Below are positions 39,319 to 49,398 of a stretch of DNA of 64,000 nt, piece by piece (the stretch's first letter is position 1; each line of letters begins with the position of its first letter). The stretch comes from Clostridia bacterium (GTDB lineage Bacteria; Bacillota; Clostridia; Christensenellales; Borkfalkiaceae). Position numbers and translations under genes: made by a program. The notes beneath the pieces were generated by a model that did no database searches, was not told the origin of the DNA, and saw only the letters and a list, made by a program, of their open reading frames with translations. Where the stretch lies: NCBI GenBank assembly GCA_021204825.1, contig JAJPYR010000095.1, positions 1-64,000 of the forward strand. The letters run 5' to 3'.

Positions 39319-41064
39319 TTATTCTGCAGGAAGGTACTCCGCCAGGGTGCCGTCCTCTGAGAGAATGTAGTACGTGTATGCGGAGGTTGTGGCGTCATAT
39401 ACGGCGAGGTCACAGTCTGCGCTGTTGTACTGGATAAGGAAGTAGGTGTCGGAGCTTCCGTCCGGCACAAGGCAGCCGTAGTCCTCATCTGTGGTCTTTA
39501 AGGGGGATATGAAGCCCTGGACATCGTAGATGTAGGGCTCGTTAAGGTCTTCCCTGCGGCCAATGGAGCCGTTGATGTCCGTTATGGTGCCGTCTGTATT
39601 GTAGTTAACCCACACGAGGCAGGCCTTGTCCTCGTCCACGGACACGAAGGTGGAGGATGCGTAGCCCGTTACATAGATGTCCGGGGTGAAGAACAGTATG
39701 AACTCCGCAGGGATTGTGGACTCCACATCCGTGAGGCCAAGCTCCTGCAGATGCTCGTTCTTTTCCGCAGTGGTTGGGTTCCTGGGATGGCCCTTGTAAT
39801 AATAGACGTAACCGTCTCCGTAACAGTCCATTATGGCCTTTACGTAGTCATCAAAGAACCACTCGTTCTCGTCATAAGTGCCGAGGATGAGCATGATCTT
39901 CTTGCCGGAGCTCTGTGCTTCCTCAAACATCTCATCGCTGAAGTTGTACAGGGCATGCAGCTGCGCCTGCTCATCCTCTGTCATGGCGGCAAGCAGAGTG
40001 CCGAGGTCCATGACCCTTATCTGCCCTGCGTCCACAGCCTCTGAAACCTCAGCGTACATGTCATCATTTGCCGTGGCTAAAGTGCCGCTGACCCTTGTGA
40101 GCCACCAGGAGATGTTGTCATACTCCCTGCACATGATGTACGCATAGTCCCCTATGTCATCCCACGAGACAGCGAAGTCATCCGTATTCTCATACTTGCC
40201 GGCGGCGGAGATCTGCTCAAGGAGCGTGGCATATGTCTCCTTCATGGTCTCGTATTCCTGCTCATTTGCGGCGTCATCCTCATTGTTGAAGTGCCTGTTG
40301 AACATTTGGAACGAGATGGCCCCGTCTGAGATAAGTGTCAGGTCATAGTTCTCTTCCGGTATGCCGTTTGCAACCGTTGCCTGCAGCCAGCCGTTGCAGT
40401 ACAGGTCCGTGTAATACAGATGGAACACAGAGTCCGGGTTGATGTCATACAGCTCCTTAACCCATGCCGCCGTCCTTGTAAAGATGGTGTTGCGCCCGGT
40501 GCCGCCCGTTATCTCATCCGGGGAGGCTATGGGCATCGTGTACACGTTCTCCGGCAAAGCGCTGTAATCCCATGCGCTGCTTCTTGTAAACCACACGAAA
40601 GTGGGAATGGTGTAATCTGCCGTTACCTCTGTAAGCGCTGCAGAGAATATCGTAACCGGCATGGTGGAGGTTAACGGGGCTATGTTGTACTCCGGCGCGG
40701 AGAGCTCCACAGTCTCTTCCTGCGTGGCCGTATATACGCCCTTTGTGACCTTTACCTTCACTGTCTGGCGCCCGTAAAAGGCGTCCACATCGCATTCACC
40801 CTTTAGTATCTGGCCGCTGCCGGTCAAGGTCACCTTGGTCACTGCCGTTCCTTCATGCGAGACTTCTATGGTCACCTTGCTCACCTGCTTGTCGGTGTCC
40901 CATCCCACACGTATGACCTGGCCGTCCTCAACCTGCTCTGCAGCCATGTCCATCTCAACCTTCCACACAGTGAAGTACAGACACAGAAAGACCGCAAGGC
41001 ATGCAATTATGACCGCGCCTAAAACAGCAATGAGAATGATTCTTCTCTTGCCAATCCTTGTCAT
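39319..41064 (-). CDS. Membrane-anchored protein with Ig-like region and GT80 sialyltransferase-like domain
   Basis: N-terminal TM; INPDSVFHLYYTDLYCNGWLQATVANGIPEENYDLTLISDG; YYYKGHPRNPTTAEKNEHL; FTPDIYVTGYASSTF resembling SDG/DDG, HP and SS motifs of bacterial sialyltransferases. Confidence 0.55.
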   Translation of the reverse strand: MTRIGKRRIILIAVLGAVIIACLAVFLCLYFTVWKVEMDMAAEQVEDGQVIRVGWDTDKQVSKVTIEVSHEGTAVTKVTLTGSGQILKGECDVDAFYGRQTVKVKVTKGVYTATQEETVELSAPEYNIAPLTSTMPVTIFSAALTEVTADYTIPTFVWFTRSSAWDYSALPENVYTMPIASPDEITGGTGRNTIFTRTAAWVKELYDINPDSVFHLYYTDLYCNGWLQATVANGIPEENYDLTLISDGAISFQMFNRHFNNEDDAANEQEYETMKETYATLLEQISAAGKYENTDDFAVSWDDIGDYAYIMCREYDNISWWLTRVSGTLATANDDMYAEVSEAVDAGQIRVMDLGTLLAAMTEDEQAQLHALYNFSDEMFEEAQSSGKKIMLILGTYDENEWFFDDYVKAIMDCYGDGYVYYYKGHPRNPTTAEKNEHLQELGLTDVESTIPAEFILFFTPDIYVTGYASSTFVSVDEDKACLVWVNYNTDGTITDINGSIGRREDLNEPYIYDVQGFISPLKTTDEDYGCLVPDGSSDTYFLIQYNSADCDLAVYDATTSAYTYYILSEDGTLAEYLPAE

Positions 41065-41332
41065 TATAGTAAATCTCTCCTTATTCCCAGGCGGCCGCTG
41101 GCCGCTTCAAAGGCATTGTACAACACATCCTGCCGGCAATGCAAAGCCCTGGCCGCCAAATGCCCCGAAACCGTCTTCAATGCCAGGAGGCACAAACAGG
41201 ATGCAATAATTGGGAAATCGTACGGAAATGCGCCGCATATACGCCTTTATAGCTCATATAACAGCCTTTCCCGGCTCATATCCGGGCAGAATTGCACCAC
41301 CGTATGACCTAACCGAGGGGACTGAAGAAAAA

Positions 41333-41575
41333 TTCACTGAAGAAAAGTTCACTGAAAACCAATTCAGCTCCCTTACAGGCCGTCCAAAGGGTCCGGACGG
41401 CAGGTTTCTCCCGGGGAAAAACGCCGGAACGGAGGCATGCACTTTACTGCGGTAGTGTATTACTGTAATAAAGTATGAACAAATGTTTGTGTAAAGTCCC
41501 AATCTGATCCGGAGCTTTTGATCCAGGCCAGGTACCAGTCCAGGCTTGCAGATGCACTGAAGAAAAGTTCACTGA
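41333..41575. repeat. TTCACTGAA repeat cluster B
   Basis: TTCACTGAA at 41333 and 41348, related TTCACTGAT near 41569; shares 23-mer aaagttcactgaaaaccaattca with cluster A. Confidence 0.8.
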
Positions 41576-41979
41576 TATCCTTTCAGTACTCCTGTGGCTG
41601 TCTGCATCATGTATATGGAGGCAATACAGACCGGACATGGGCTGTACGTGCCTTTGGATTATGATCCCAATGCTTACAGAGGCCATTGTACATGGGCTTC
41701 CTGTGCGTGGCCCTGGATGCCGTTGCGTGCTGTTCTGGTACATACTGGTATGGTATATGGAAATGGAATAACCGTTAAAGCTCCCTAAAGAGGTTTTTGT
41801 GAAAATTGGGTGAGAATTTTGGTTTTGGACTTTACAAACGTGAACAGGTTGTATACAATGTCAAAGTAACGTGTACTTTATGCTGAAAAGGGCACTTTTG
41901 TGCTCTTTTGCGGCGGCATGGGGGAGCAGGTTGCCAGGGAAATTAATGAACGGAGGATTTTGAAATCAGTTATCTTATA

Positions 41980-43062
41980 GTGCTGGTCAAGCGCTTTCCG
42001 TACGGCAAGATAAGCGCGCTTGAGAGAGAGAATGAGAGGGCGCCGGATTACGGCTGCATGGACGGGCATATAGATGATGCCGAGACTAAGAACAATTATC
42101 ATATTGTGTATCCCAAAGGGGATTATCTGACCCTTATCAGCCCGTATGTGGGAAAGGGGCCGGGTGGCAGGAAGCAGGCGTATGTGATGTCTGTTGTGGT
42201 GACATCTGACGACGATTACTTTTACAGGCGCAGCGAGGCATGCATATGGCAGTTCTTCGTAGACGCCACGGATTTCATGATCAGGAAGTTCGGGCGCATG
42301 AGCGTCTTCTCCGCGGTGGTGCACATGGACGAGGACAGGCCCCATCTGCACGTGAATTTCTTTCCGTATGACTCAGAGGGCAATCTTATACCTCTTGCCC
42401 ATATGCGAAAGGATGACCTTGTGGCGTTCCAGGATGAGATATATGAAGAGGTAGGCCTGCGGTGGAGCCTGGAGCGCGGGGACCGTGCAGAGGGCATAGA
42501 GGCAAGGGTGCATGAAGAGTACCTGCAGGCAAGGATCATGTACCGTTACCAGCTGGAAGTGAATGACATCCTTAACCTCATAGACTCAAAGCGCCGCGAG
42601 TATTATGCGCTTGAAGAGGCCGTAAAAGGCCTTGAAGACAAGGAGTGCACCTTGAAGCGCAGCATACGGGACTTGACGCAGGCGCAGGAAGCCATGAAGG
42701 AGGAGTCCAGGGAGATACGTGCGGAGATTTTGAAGGACATAGACTTCCACGCAGGGATGGAGATGGCCTGTGCGGAGGACAATCCGTCCAGGAACAAGGA
42801 CAAGTCCATACACATCTTAAAGGCCCGCAATTACTTCCTGCAGGAGAAGCTGGAAGCCGGACAGGCAGAGACGCAGGAGCTTTCAGGGCGCCTCCGGGAC
42901 ACGGAAGGGAGGCTGAAGGAAGCAGAACAGTACAAGTCCAAAGCAGGCCTTGCAGACAGGATAATGGCTCTGTATCCGGAGGAGTGGAAGGCCCTCTGCA
43001 AAAGGGCGGACAATGCCAGGGAGCCGGCGGGGAAGGACACGGGCAGGGCTAAAACAGCGTGA
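41980..43062 (+). CDS. MobV/Pre-family relaxase (start codon uncertain)
   Basis: ENERAPDYGCMDGHIDDAETKNNYHIVYP; SAVVHMDEDRPHLHVNFFP (HxDExxPHxH-type motif); coiled-coil C-terminus. Confidence 0.88.
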   Translation: MLVKRFPYGKISALERENERAPDYGCMDGHIDDAETKNNYHIVYPKGDYLTLISPYVGKGPGGRKQAYVMSVVVTSDDDYFYRRSEACIWQFFVDATDFMIRKFGRMSVFSAVVHMDEDRPHLHVNFFPYDSEGNLIPLAHMRKDDLVAFQDEIYEEVGLRWSLERGDRAEGIEARVHEEYLQARIMYRYQLEVNDILNLIDSKRREYYALEEAVKGLEDKECTLKRSIRDLTQAQEAMKEESREIRAEILKDIDFHAGMEMACAEDNPSRNKDKSIHILKARNYFLQEKLEAGQAETQELSGRLRDTEGRLKEAEQYKSKAGLADRIMALYPEEWKALCKRADNAREPAGKDTGRAKTA

Positions 43063-43291
43063 TACAGCGCCTGTATTGTAACGGGAATTCGTGTCCGTTA
43101 TTGTGCAAAATGCACAAAAAATCATACAGAAAATACAACATATATGCCTGACTTAGCTGCCCGGCATCTGCAGCGCAGATTGACATAAAACCAGCAGAAT
43201 GGTATAAATATGTAGTAATTCCCACGCCGGACAGACATAAATTGCGGGGCTGGGATACGCATACATCAGAATCAGAAAAGACATGTCTTGC

Positions 43292-43334
43292 AAAGGGGTA
43301 CCCCTTTGGCACGGACTGCTGGCGCAGTCCGTGC
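43292..43334 (+). promoter_or_regulatory. Double-hairpin leader element, copy 1
   Basis: AAAGGGGTACCCCTTT then GCACGGACTGC-TGGC-GCAGTCCGTGC. Confidence 0.75.
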
Positions 43335-43444
43335 ATACTCCTTATACAGCCTTTACGGCCAGACCGGGCCAGGCCTGCAGGACTTGGAATGCGACCCTGT
43401 GCGCATGTGTATGCCTCAATGGGCCGTTTCCGGAAGGGGGAGCA

Positions 43445-44368
43445 ATGTTTACTTTCAAATACATGGACATGTTTATCTCGCATCAGCTGATTGAGAAGCC
43501 GATGGAAGCGGATAGTGAAGGGTTCAGGCTGCATTATCACGAGAATTGCATAGAAGTGTATGTGTTTTTAGGCGGGTCCGCAAGGATGAAGGTTGAGAAC
43601 CGGCTGAAGGTGCTGGAGAACAGGGACCTTGCCGTAATCATGCCGTATGAGATGCATGAGGTTGAAATCCTGGAGGATGTTCCGTACGAGTACATGGTCT
43701 GCAGGCTCCCGGTCACGTTTGTGCCGGAGATGATATCAGACAGGCTTAAAAGACTCGGCACATTTTTTGTCTGGGAGCCTAAAATTGTGTTCCTGGACAG
43801 AATGGACGATTACTATAATCAGTACCGCGAGGAGGGGGACAGCGACGTGATGCTCTATCTCGGCCTCAGCTCCTGGCTGGCATCCATACTTTTTTACCTG
43901 GCCAGAAATGACGCGCCAAGCGATGCCGCCGAGTCCGAGAATATCCTTGTGTCTGACATCAAGAAGTATGTGGAGGAGAATCTGGCGAGAAGAATCACGG
44001 TGCAGGATCTGGCTGAAAAGTTCCACCGTTCGCCGTCATACATAGAGAAGCAGTTCCTCGCTGTCACCGGAGAGTCCGTGATGACGTATGTGAGAAAAAA
44101 AAGGTTGAACCTGGCGGAGTTTCTTATCAAAAACAAAACCAGGCCGTCTGATGTGGCGAAACATCTCGGTTATACGGATTACGCTTCATTTTACAGAGCT
44201 TATGTGTCTGTAAAAGGCGTTCCTCCTGCCGGTAAAAAGATCAATGACCCGCAGGAATGTAATGCAGCAGTGGAGGAAGATGCGGCCTGCGGTGAAAGGG
44301 CGGAAAAAGCGGAGGAAGAACAAAAATGCGGGGATGGAGTGGATTCCTCCCCAAACACTAGGCAGTGA
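43445..44368 (+). CDS. AraC-family regulator, paralog 1
   Basis: Cupin-like N-terminus MFTFKYMDMFISHQLIEKP; HTH ITVQDLAEKFHRSPSYIEKQFLAVTGESVMTYVRKKRLN...VAKHLGYTDYASFYRAY. Confidence 0.92.
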   Translation: MFTFKYMDMFISHQLIEKPMEADSEGFRLHYHENCIEVYVFLGGSARMKVENRLKVLENRDLAVIMPYEMHEVEILEDVPYEYMVCRLPVTFVPEMISDRLKRLGTFFVWEPKIVFLDRMDDYYNQYREEGDSDVMLYLGLSSWLASILFYLARNDAPSDAAESENILVSDIKKYVEENLARRITVQDLAEKFHRSPSYIEKQFLAVTGESVMTYVRKKRLNLAEFLIKNKTRPSDVAKHLGYTDYASFYRAYVSVKGVPPAGKKINDPQECNAAVEEDAACGERAEKAEEEQKCGDGVDSSPNTRQ

Positions 44369-44486
44369 TGACATGCTGAGGGACGGCCGGCCGCATGGCT
44401 CCGTCCTTTTATAATGTCCTGAAACAAAAGTGCAGCGGAGAGCGGCTGGCTGACGATTAAACCGCTGCAGGCTGTCCGGAAATGAA

Positions 44487-44516
44487 ATTATGGGAGAGCG
44501 GAGGCTCTCCCATAAT
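44487..44516. terminator. Bidirectional stem-loop between convergent genes, copy 1
   Basis: ATTATGGGAGAGC ggag GCTCTCCCATAAT perfect stem. Confidence 0.8.
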
Positions 44517-44798
44517 CGTGGTGTGATTTTGCAAAATTCCGTTGTGCGTGCACAAGGAAGGATTTTGTCTTGAGAATCTGCGGCCGCAGCAGGCGCTCTT
44601 TGTGCAGGCTGTGACGGCAGTTTTATTTTTCTAACACCTGTATAGACATTTTTGTTTATAAAAGCGGCCTTAAGACACCCCTCTCATGCCGGGCATTGCC
44701 TGTCCGGCGTGAGGAGCGGGAACTGCAAAGAGCGGTGTTTATGCTGCTTTCATGTTTCATGCCGGGCACCGCACATGCAGTGCCTGCATGAAGTGAAG

Positions 44799-45302
44799 TT
44801 ATGCCACGGTGTCTGCTGCCATGGTCTTGTTTGCCTTTACGGACAGGGACTTGGACATGGATACGACATCCGCGATGGCTGCCACAAGATACAGAGCCCA
44901 GGATGCAACGGCCTGGTTGAGGCCTGCGATAAGGACATCATTGCCGGCTTCAAGGTCTGAGAACCAGATGTAGCCCATGGGAAGCTCCATTGCGCTTATC
45001 ATGAGAGCCATGGAAGCGATAAGAAGGGCTGCCGCAGCAAAGCGGGCAACGTCCAGGATTATGGAGAAGAGCTTGCCGGTGAGAAGTCCGTCTATGACGA
45101 ACACTGCTATGGCAAGGACGATTGCTATGACGTCCATGGCGATTATGCCGCCGATGTCGCCTATGGCATACGTCTCGAGATCATCCGCAGCGGCTGAGTT
45201 CTTGGCGGAAAGAGCGCTGACGATGAGAGCAACGATGGCGAGCACTGCCACGCCAAGCATTACATATGAGGCCCATGATTTCTTGGAGAAAAAGTTTTTC
45301 AT
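44799..45302 (-). CDS. Small multi-TM protein, paralog 1
   Basis: MKNFFSKKSWASYVMLGVAVLAIVALIVSALS; paralogous to 50746-51252; directly downstream of GH3. Confidence 0.82.
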   Translation of the reverse strand: MKNFFSKKSWASYVMLGVAVLAIVALIVSALSAKNSAAADDLETYAIGDIGGIIAMDVIAIVLAIAVFVIDGLLTGKLFSIILDVARFAAAALLIASMALMISAMELPMGYIWFSDLEAGNDVLIAGLNQAVASWALYLVAAIADVVSMSKSLSVKANKTMAADTVA

Positions 45303-45306
45303 TGCA

Positions 45307-48300
45307 TCAAGCCTCCTCTTCTTTCTTGACAGGAACCACAAGAGCCAGTACATAAGCTACGAGTGAAAGTCCTGCGATGACGCCGCCGATTACCTCAAGG
45401 GCGGTGTATACGCAACGCCACCAGTTCCAAACCTTTACGGTATGGGCTGTAGGAGTCATGTAGTTGACCATGTTGCTGTAGGCGAAGGAGTACAGGGTGT
45501 TGTGCACTGCATCCTGGATGGCCTGCATGAGCGTTGCATCATTTGCATATGCCTTTGCAAGGTCTGAAGTCTTGCCCCAGTCATTCTCATCTCCTGTGTT
45601 GTCGAAGTTTGTTGTTCCGGCAATGACAGTCTCAGGGAATGTGAAGTAGTCAGTGGAGGAAGCCATATCGGTTATGGCGTATCCTCTGTAGCCCCACTCG
45701 CCGCGGAGGATTCCGCTGATAAGTCCTGTATGGGCGCTGGAGAATGTGCATCCGATGCGGTTGAAGGAAGTCATGGTGCCAAGGGCGCCGGCTGCGAATG
45801 CAATCTGGAATCCGCGGAGCTCGTTCTCACGCATCTGCTGCTCTGTTGCGAATACTGCAACGCCGCGGCGGTTGGACTCCTGGTCGTTCATTGCGAAGTG
45901 CTTGAGGCATACAATGAGTCCGTACTCTCTGGATCCCTTTACAACGCCTGCTGCGGAATATCCGGACAGGATGGCGTCCTCTGAGTAGTACTCGGCGGAA
46001 CGTCCGTTGTAAGGAGTGCGGTGTACGTTAAGGCTGGGTGCCCACAGAACGGGAAGGTTTCCGAACAGTGAGTCATTGCCCCAGAGCTCGCCTATCTCCT
46101 GCTGCAGATCCTGGTCAAACGCAGCCGCCTGGAGGGTTGCGCATCCCATTGTGCTGAGAGTGTATCCTGCTTCGGTGTCATCATACCAGGGAGCGCCGAA
46201 GTCATCTGAAGGAAGTGACATGTTGAGGCCTACAGGGCCGTTTTCCGTATATGTTCCGGAAAGGAAGTTGGGGCCTGTGAGCTGCATGTATACACGGTTG
46301 CCCTGTGCGATGAAGCCTATGGCCTCGGCGGGATCCAGCTCCTCGATAAGCTTTGTCCAGCTTTCATCATCATAATCCTTTACGTTGCCTTCCGTGTCTA
46401 TCATGTCGGCGAACTTGAGTCCGTTGTCCTGGTTCCAGAGAATCTTGGACGTGTCATCCGTTGTTGATACGGTGTATGTATCGTTGCCGAGCTGGGTGAG
46501 CATGGCATCGGTTGCTTTGATGCCTACATATCCCTTGTCTGCCAGCACGTTTCCGGTATAAACGGGGTTGCCGTCACTGTCCTTGACTTCATCACCGTTT
46601 TCATCCAGCTCTACCTCTTTCAGACCGGACCACATGTTTGTGTTCCAGCCGGATGTATCAGAATCTGCTCCGTTGCCGCCTTTCCATGTCCAGTCTGACC
46701 TGGAGAGGTATGTCACGGGATCGTTTTCCTCCCAATAATTGAGGTCTGCATCCTGCAGCTGGTTGGAAGCTGTGTTTGTGAATGAGGTGTTGTCTGAGGT
46801 GATTGCAACGGTGGCAACTGCAGCTGTGTTGGCTGTCTGGTCCAGATTAGCGGTGCTGTCCTTTACTCCGAGGATGTTGTTTATGGCTGCATGAGCGCCG
46901 TCTGCATCCTCGTTGTTGCCAAGGGCGAAGTAATATGTGCCGTTGTCCAGGACATATCCGCCGGCATTGTTGTTCAATGTCTCGTCATATGATGCAAGGA
47001 GCGTGAGGTCTATGTCTATGCTGCCGGAATATGTGCCGTTTTTTGTAATCACAGGCGTCTTGGCGTAGTTGAGGAGCTCAACGGATGCCTTCTCCACATC
47101 GCCGTGGTTGAAGTTGCTGTCTGTGTAGTACGGGGACTGTCCGTATACCTGCACAACGGTCTGGCCGTCCTTGTCTCCGGTATTAGTAACCTTGTAGTAT
47201 ATGGTTAATGTTGTGCCGTTGAGAGAATAGCCTTTACCGTCTGCCTTGGAGGTGTCTATTTCCTGCGTGAATGTTGTGTATGAGAGGCCATAGCCGAAGG
47301 AGTATGCAACTTCATCGTCATATACCCAGCTTGTAGCGTTGGATGCAAATGCGCCGGCCTTGTCTGATGCATCGCCCTGTCCAAGGACGCTGTCCTCGTA
47401 ACGGGTCTCGTAATACTTGTATCCGGTGTAAATGCTCTCTGCCTCTACTACGTAGTAGCTGCCGCAGTCATTGGCGCTGACCTTATCGCCGTTTGTGAAC
47501 TTGTAAAGGCCGAAGTTCTGCATAGCGGGAGAGGAAGTGGAATCCATTGCGAATGTGTCCGCAAGGCGGCCGGAAGGGTTGCTGTTGCCGACAAGCACGT
47601 CTGCAACGCCGTTGAATCCGTAGTTGCCCGGGAAGCCTATCCACATGATGGCGTCTGCTTCGTACGTTCCGGACATGATGGGTCCGAGCTCCATGGGGTT
47701 GGACGTGTTGATGAGAACGATGACCTTGGAGCAATATGTCTTGGCTGTGGATATTGTCTTCAGCTCTGCTGCCGTAAAGCCCAGGATGTTGCCGGTGGTG
47801 ACAGAAGTATCCATAAGCTCAGAGTCGCTTACGCCGATTGATCCGGGATAGTAGTCGCCGGCCTCGGAAGAAGGCCTGCCGATTACCACGATGCCTATGG
47901 AATTGTCGCCCGCATCCGTCTTGCTGTACCCGCTCATAAGGGTGCCTACATTGTCAGCCACAGCTGCTTCATAAGGCGTGAAGGCCTGCTCTGTGGTTAT
48001 TGTTGTGAAGCCCATGGGAAGGGAGTTCGTGCCGGACTTGGAGGCATTGGCTTCGTAGTAGTCTGTCATTGCAGAGTTTACGTCCACGCCTCTGGATACG
48101 AGCGCGTCATAGAGGGAGACGTTCTGTGAGGACTCTACGGTGCCGCCTATGTTCATGCCGTAGTATGAGCCGCTGGGTGCGCTGGCGCGTCCGAAGAGCG
48201 TTACCTTTGCGGAATTTGCCGTGAAAGGCAGCGCGCTGCTGTCGTTCTTGAGAAGGACGGAGCCCTCTTCGCTGAGCTTCTCGCCGAGGTCTTTGTGGGC

Positions 48301-48567
48301 CTTTACAAGAGCTTCAGTGTCTCCGGCGATGATGTTGCCTTCTGCATCATACGTTACATATGCGTCATCCGGGATATATGTGGCATACAGTTCCTCGTCT
48401 GCCTCAACCCTGGATGTTGTTGTCTTCAGCACACGGTTTACCTGTGCTGAGTTGGCCTCAAGAAGAGCTCCAACGACATATCCGAGTACGAAGATGATAA
48501 CGAAGATTATCGCCAGCATACGCCATAAGCCGATGTGCTTCTTGAGGTATCCGAAAAACTTTTGCAT
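45307..48567 (-). CDS. GH3 beta-glucosidase-like, permuted domain order, TM anchors at both ends, paralog 1
   Basis: LSEEGSVLLKND N-terminal; LKHFAMNDQESNRRG and GILRGEWGYRGYAITDM C-terminal. Confidence 0.93.
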   Translation of the reverse strand: MQKFFGYLKKHIGLWRMLAIIFVIIFVLGYVVGALLEANSAQVNRVLKTTTSRVEADEELYATYIPDDAYVTYDAEGNIIAGDTEALVKAHKDLGEKLSEEGSVLLKNDSSALPFTANSAKVTLFGRASAPSGSYYGMNIGGTVESSQNVSLYDALVSRGVDVNSAMTDYYEANASKSGTNSLPMGFTTITTEQAFTPYEAAVADNVGTLMSGYSKTDAGDNSIGIVVIGRPSSEAGDYYPGSIGVSDSELMDTSVTTGNILGFTAAELKTISTAKTYCSKVIVLINTSNPMELGPIMSGTYEADAIMWIGFPGNYGFNGVADVLVGNSNPSGRLADTFAMDSTSSPAMQNFGLYKFTNGDKVSANDCGSYYVVEAESIYTGYKYYETRYEDSVLGQGDASDKAGAFASNATSWVYDDEVAYSFGYGLSYTTFTQEIDTSKADGKGYSLNGTTLTIYYKVTNTGDKDGQTVVQVYGQSPYYTDSNFNHGDVEKASVELLNYAKTPVITKNGTYSGSIDIDLTLLASYDETLNNNAGGYVLDNGTYYFALGNNEDADGAHAAINNILGVKDSTANLDQTANTAAVATVAITSDNTSFTNTASNQLQDADLNYWEENDPVTYLSRSDWTWKGGNGADSDTSGWNTNMWSGLKEVELDENGDEVKDSDGNPVYTGNVLADKGYVGIKATDAMLTQLGNDTYTVSTTDDTSKILWNQDNGLKFADMIDTEGNVKDYDDESWTKLIEELDPAEAIGFIAQGNRVYMQLTGPNFLSGTYTENGPVGLNMSLPSDDFGAPWYDDTEAGYTLSTMGCATLQAAAFDQDLQQEIGELWGNDSLFGNLPVLWAPSLNVHRTPYNGRSAEYYSEDAILSGYSAAGVVKGSREYGLIVCLKHFAMNDQESNRRGVAVFATEQQMRENELRGFQIAFAAGALGTMTSFNRIGCTFSSAHTGLISGILRGEWGYRGYAITDMASSTDYFTFPETVIAGTTNFDNTGDENDWGKTSDLAKAYANDATLMQAIQDAVHNTLYSFAYSNMVNYMTPTAHTVKVWNWWRCVYTALEVIGGVIAGLSLVAYVLALVVPVKKEEEA

Positions 48568-49226
48568 CTTTCCTCCTTAAATACTGCCGCATGCAGTGCA
48601 TTTGCATATCCCCGGAAAGGCCGGGCCATATGCGGCCGGATCATATAACGCAGGCCCGCCACACCAAACAGGCCGTTCCAGGCTTTCAAGGCCGCATGTC
48701 CGGTCCCGCGGAAAGGCTTTATCCCCGAAGCCTCCCGCAAGGGATTGCTGCAGACGCAAATGCATGCAATGCCTGCTTCCCGTACGTGTGCGGAAAACAG
48801 AAAAGGGTGCATGAATCACGCACGAAATACTATTCCAAGTCCTTTTGCAAGTAAATTGTAAATGCAGTTTTGGACCGTTGTAAAAACAGTATTTTCAATG
48901 TCTGGCCGCACCCGGACCCCCGCTGAAGGCCCTTGCCACGGATCGGATGCGCCATGGAGGCATATGACATAATGTGGCGCAGGTGCTCTGCAGGCAGGCG
49001 CCGGCAATGTGACGCCTGCGCAGGCTTCATGACTGAAAATATGTCATACTGCACGGAAACGGTGTGCATTAAAGACATATATGCCAAATTGATGAATGGC
49101 ACAAAACAGCCGGATATTGACAAAAACGATACAAAAGTGGTATAACTGTGTCATAAAAGAGCACAAGCTGAGTCCAGGAGGCGGGTGGACGATGCAGCGG
49201 AGCTCATAATAATTCAGCGTGTCATG

Positions 49227-49271
49227 AAAGGGGGTACCCCCTTTGGCACGGACTGCTGGCGCAGTCCGTGC
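49227..49271 (+). promoter_or_regulatory. Double-hairpin leader element, copy 2
   Basis: AAAGGGGGTACCCCCTTT then GCACGGACTGC-TGGC-GCAGTCCGTGC; one extra G-C pair versus copy 1. Confidence 0.75.
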
Positions 49272-49398
49272 ATACTCCCTTTTAAGCCCTTTGCTGGAAG
49301 CCCGGGAAGGTTTGCAGGATAAATATGCCCGGCCCGTGCATTCGCCGCGTGAAGCGCGGCAGAAGCCTGGCCGGGGCATGAAGTCTGAAGGGGGATTG

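Noticed and set aside
41254-41502. Minus-strand ORF with repeated VNFSSVNFSSV peptide
   Set aside because: Periodicity is explained by the non-coding TTCACTGAA repeat cluster; no RBS or similarity supports a protein.
43283-43444. N-terminal 54-aa extension of AraC paralog 1
   Set aside because: Begins inside the hairpin leader; ATG 43445 after gaagggggagca aligns with paralog 2 start.
49243-49398. N-terminal extension MARTAGAVRAYSL shared by both AraC ORFs
   Set aside because: In copy 2 it arises from translating the duplicated hairpin leader; in copy 1 the same peptide is in a different frame from the AraC ORF, so it is not a conserved protein segment.
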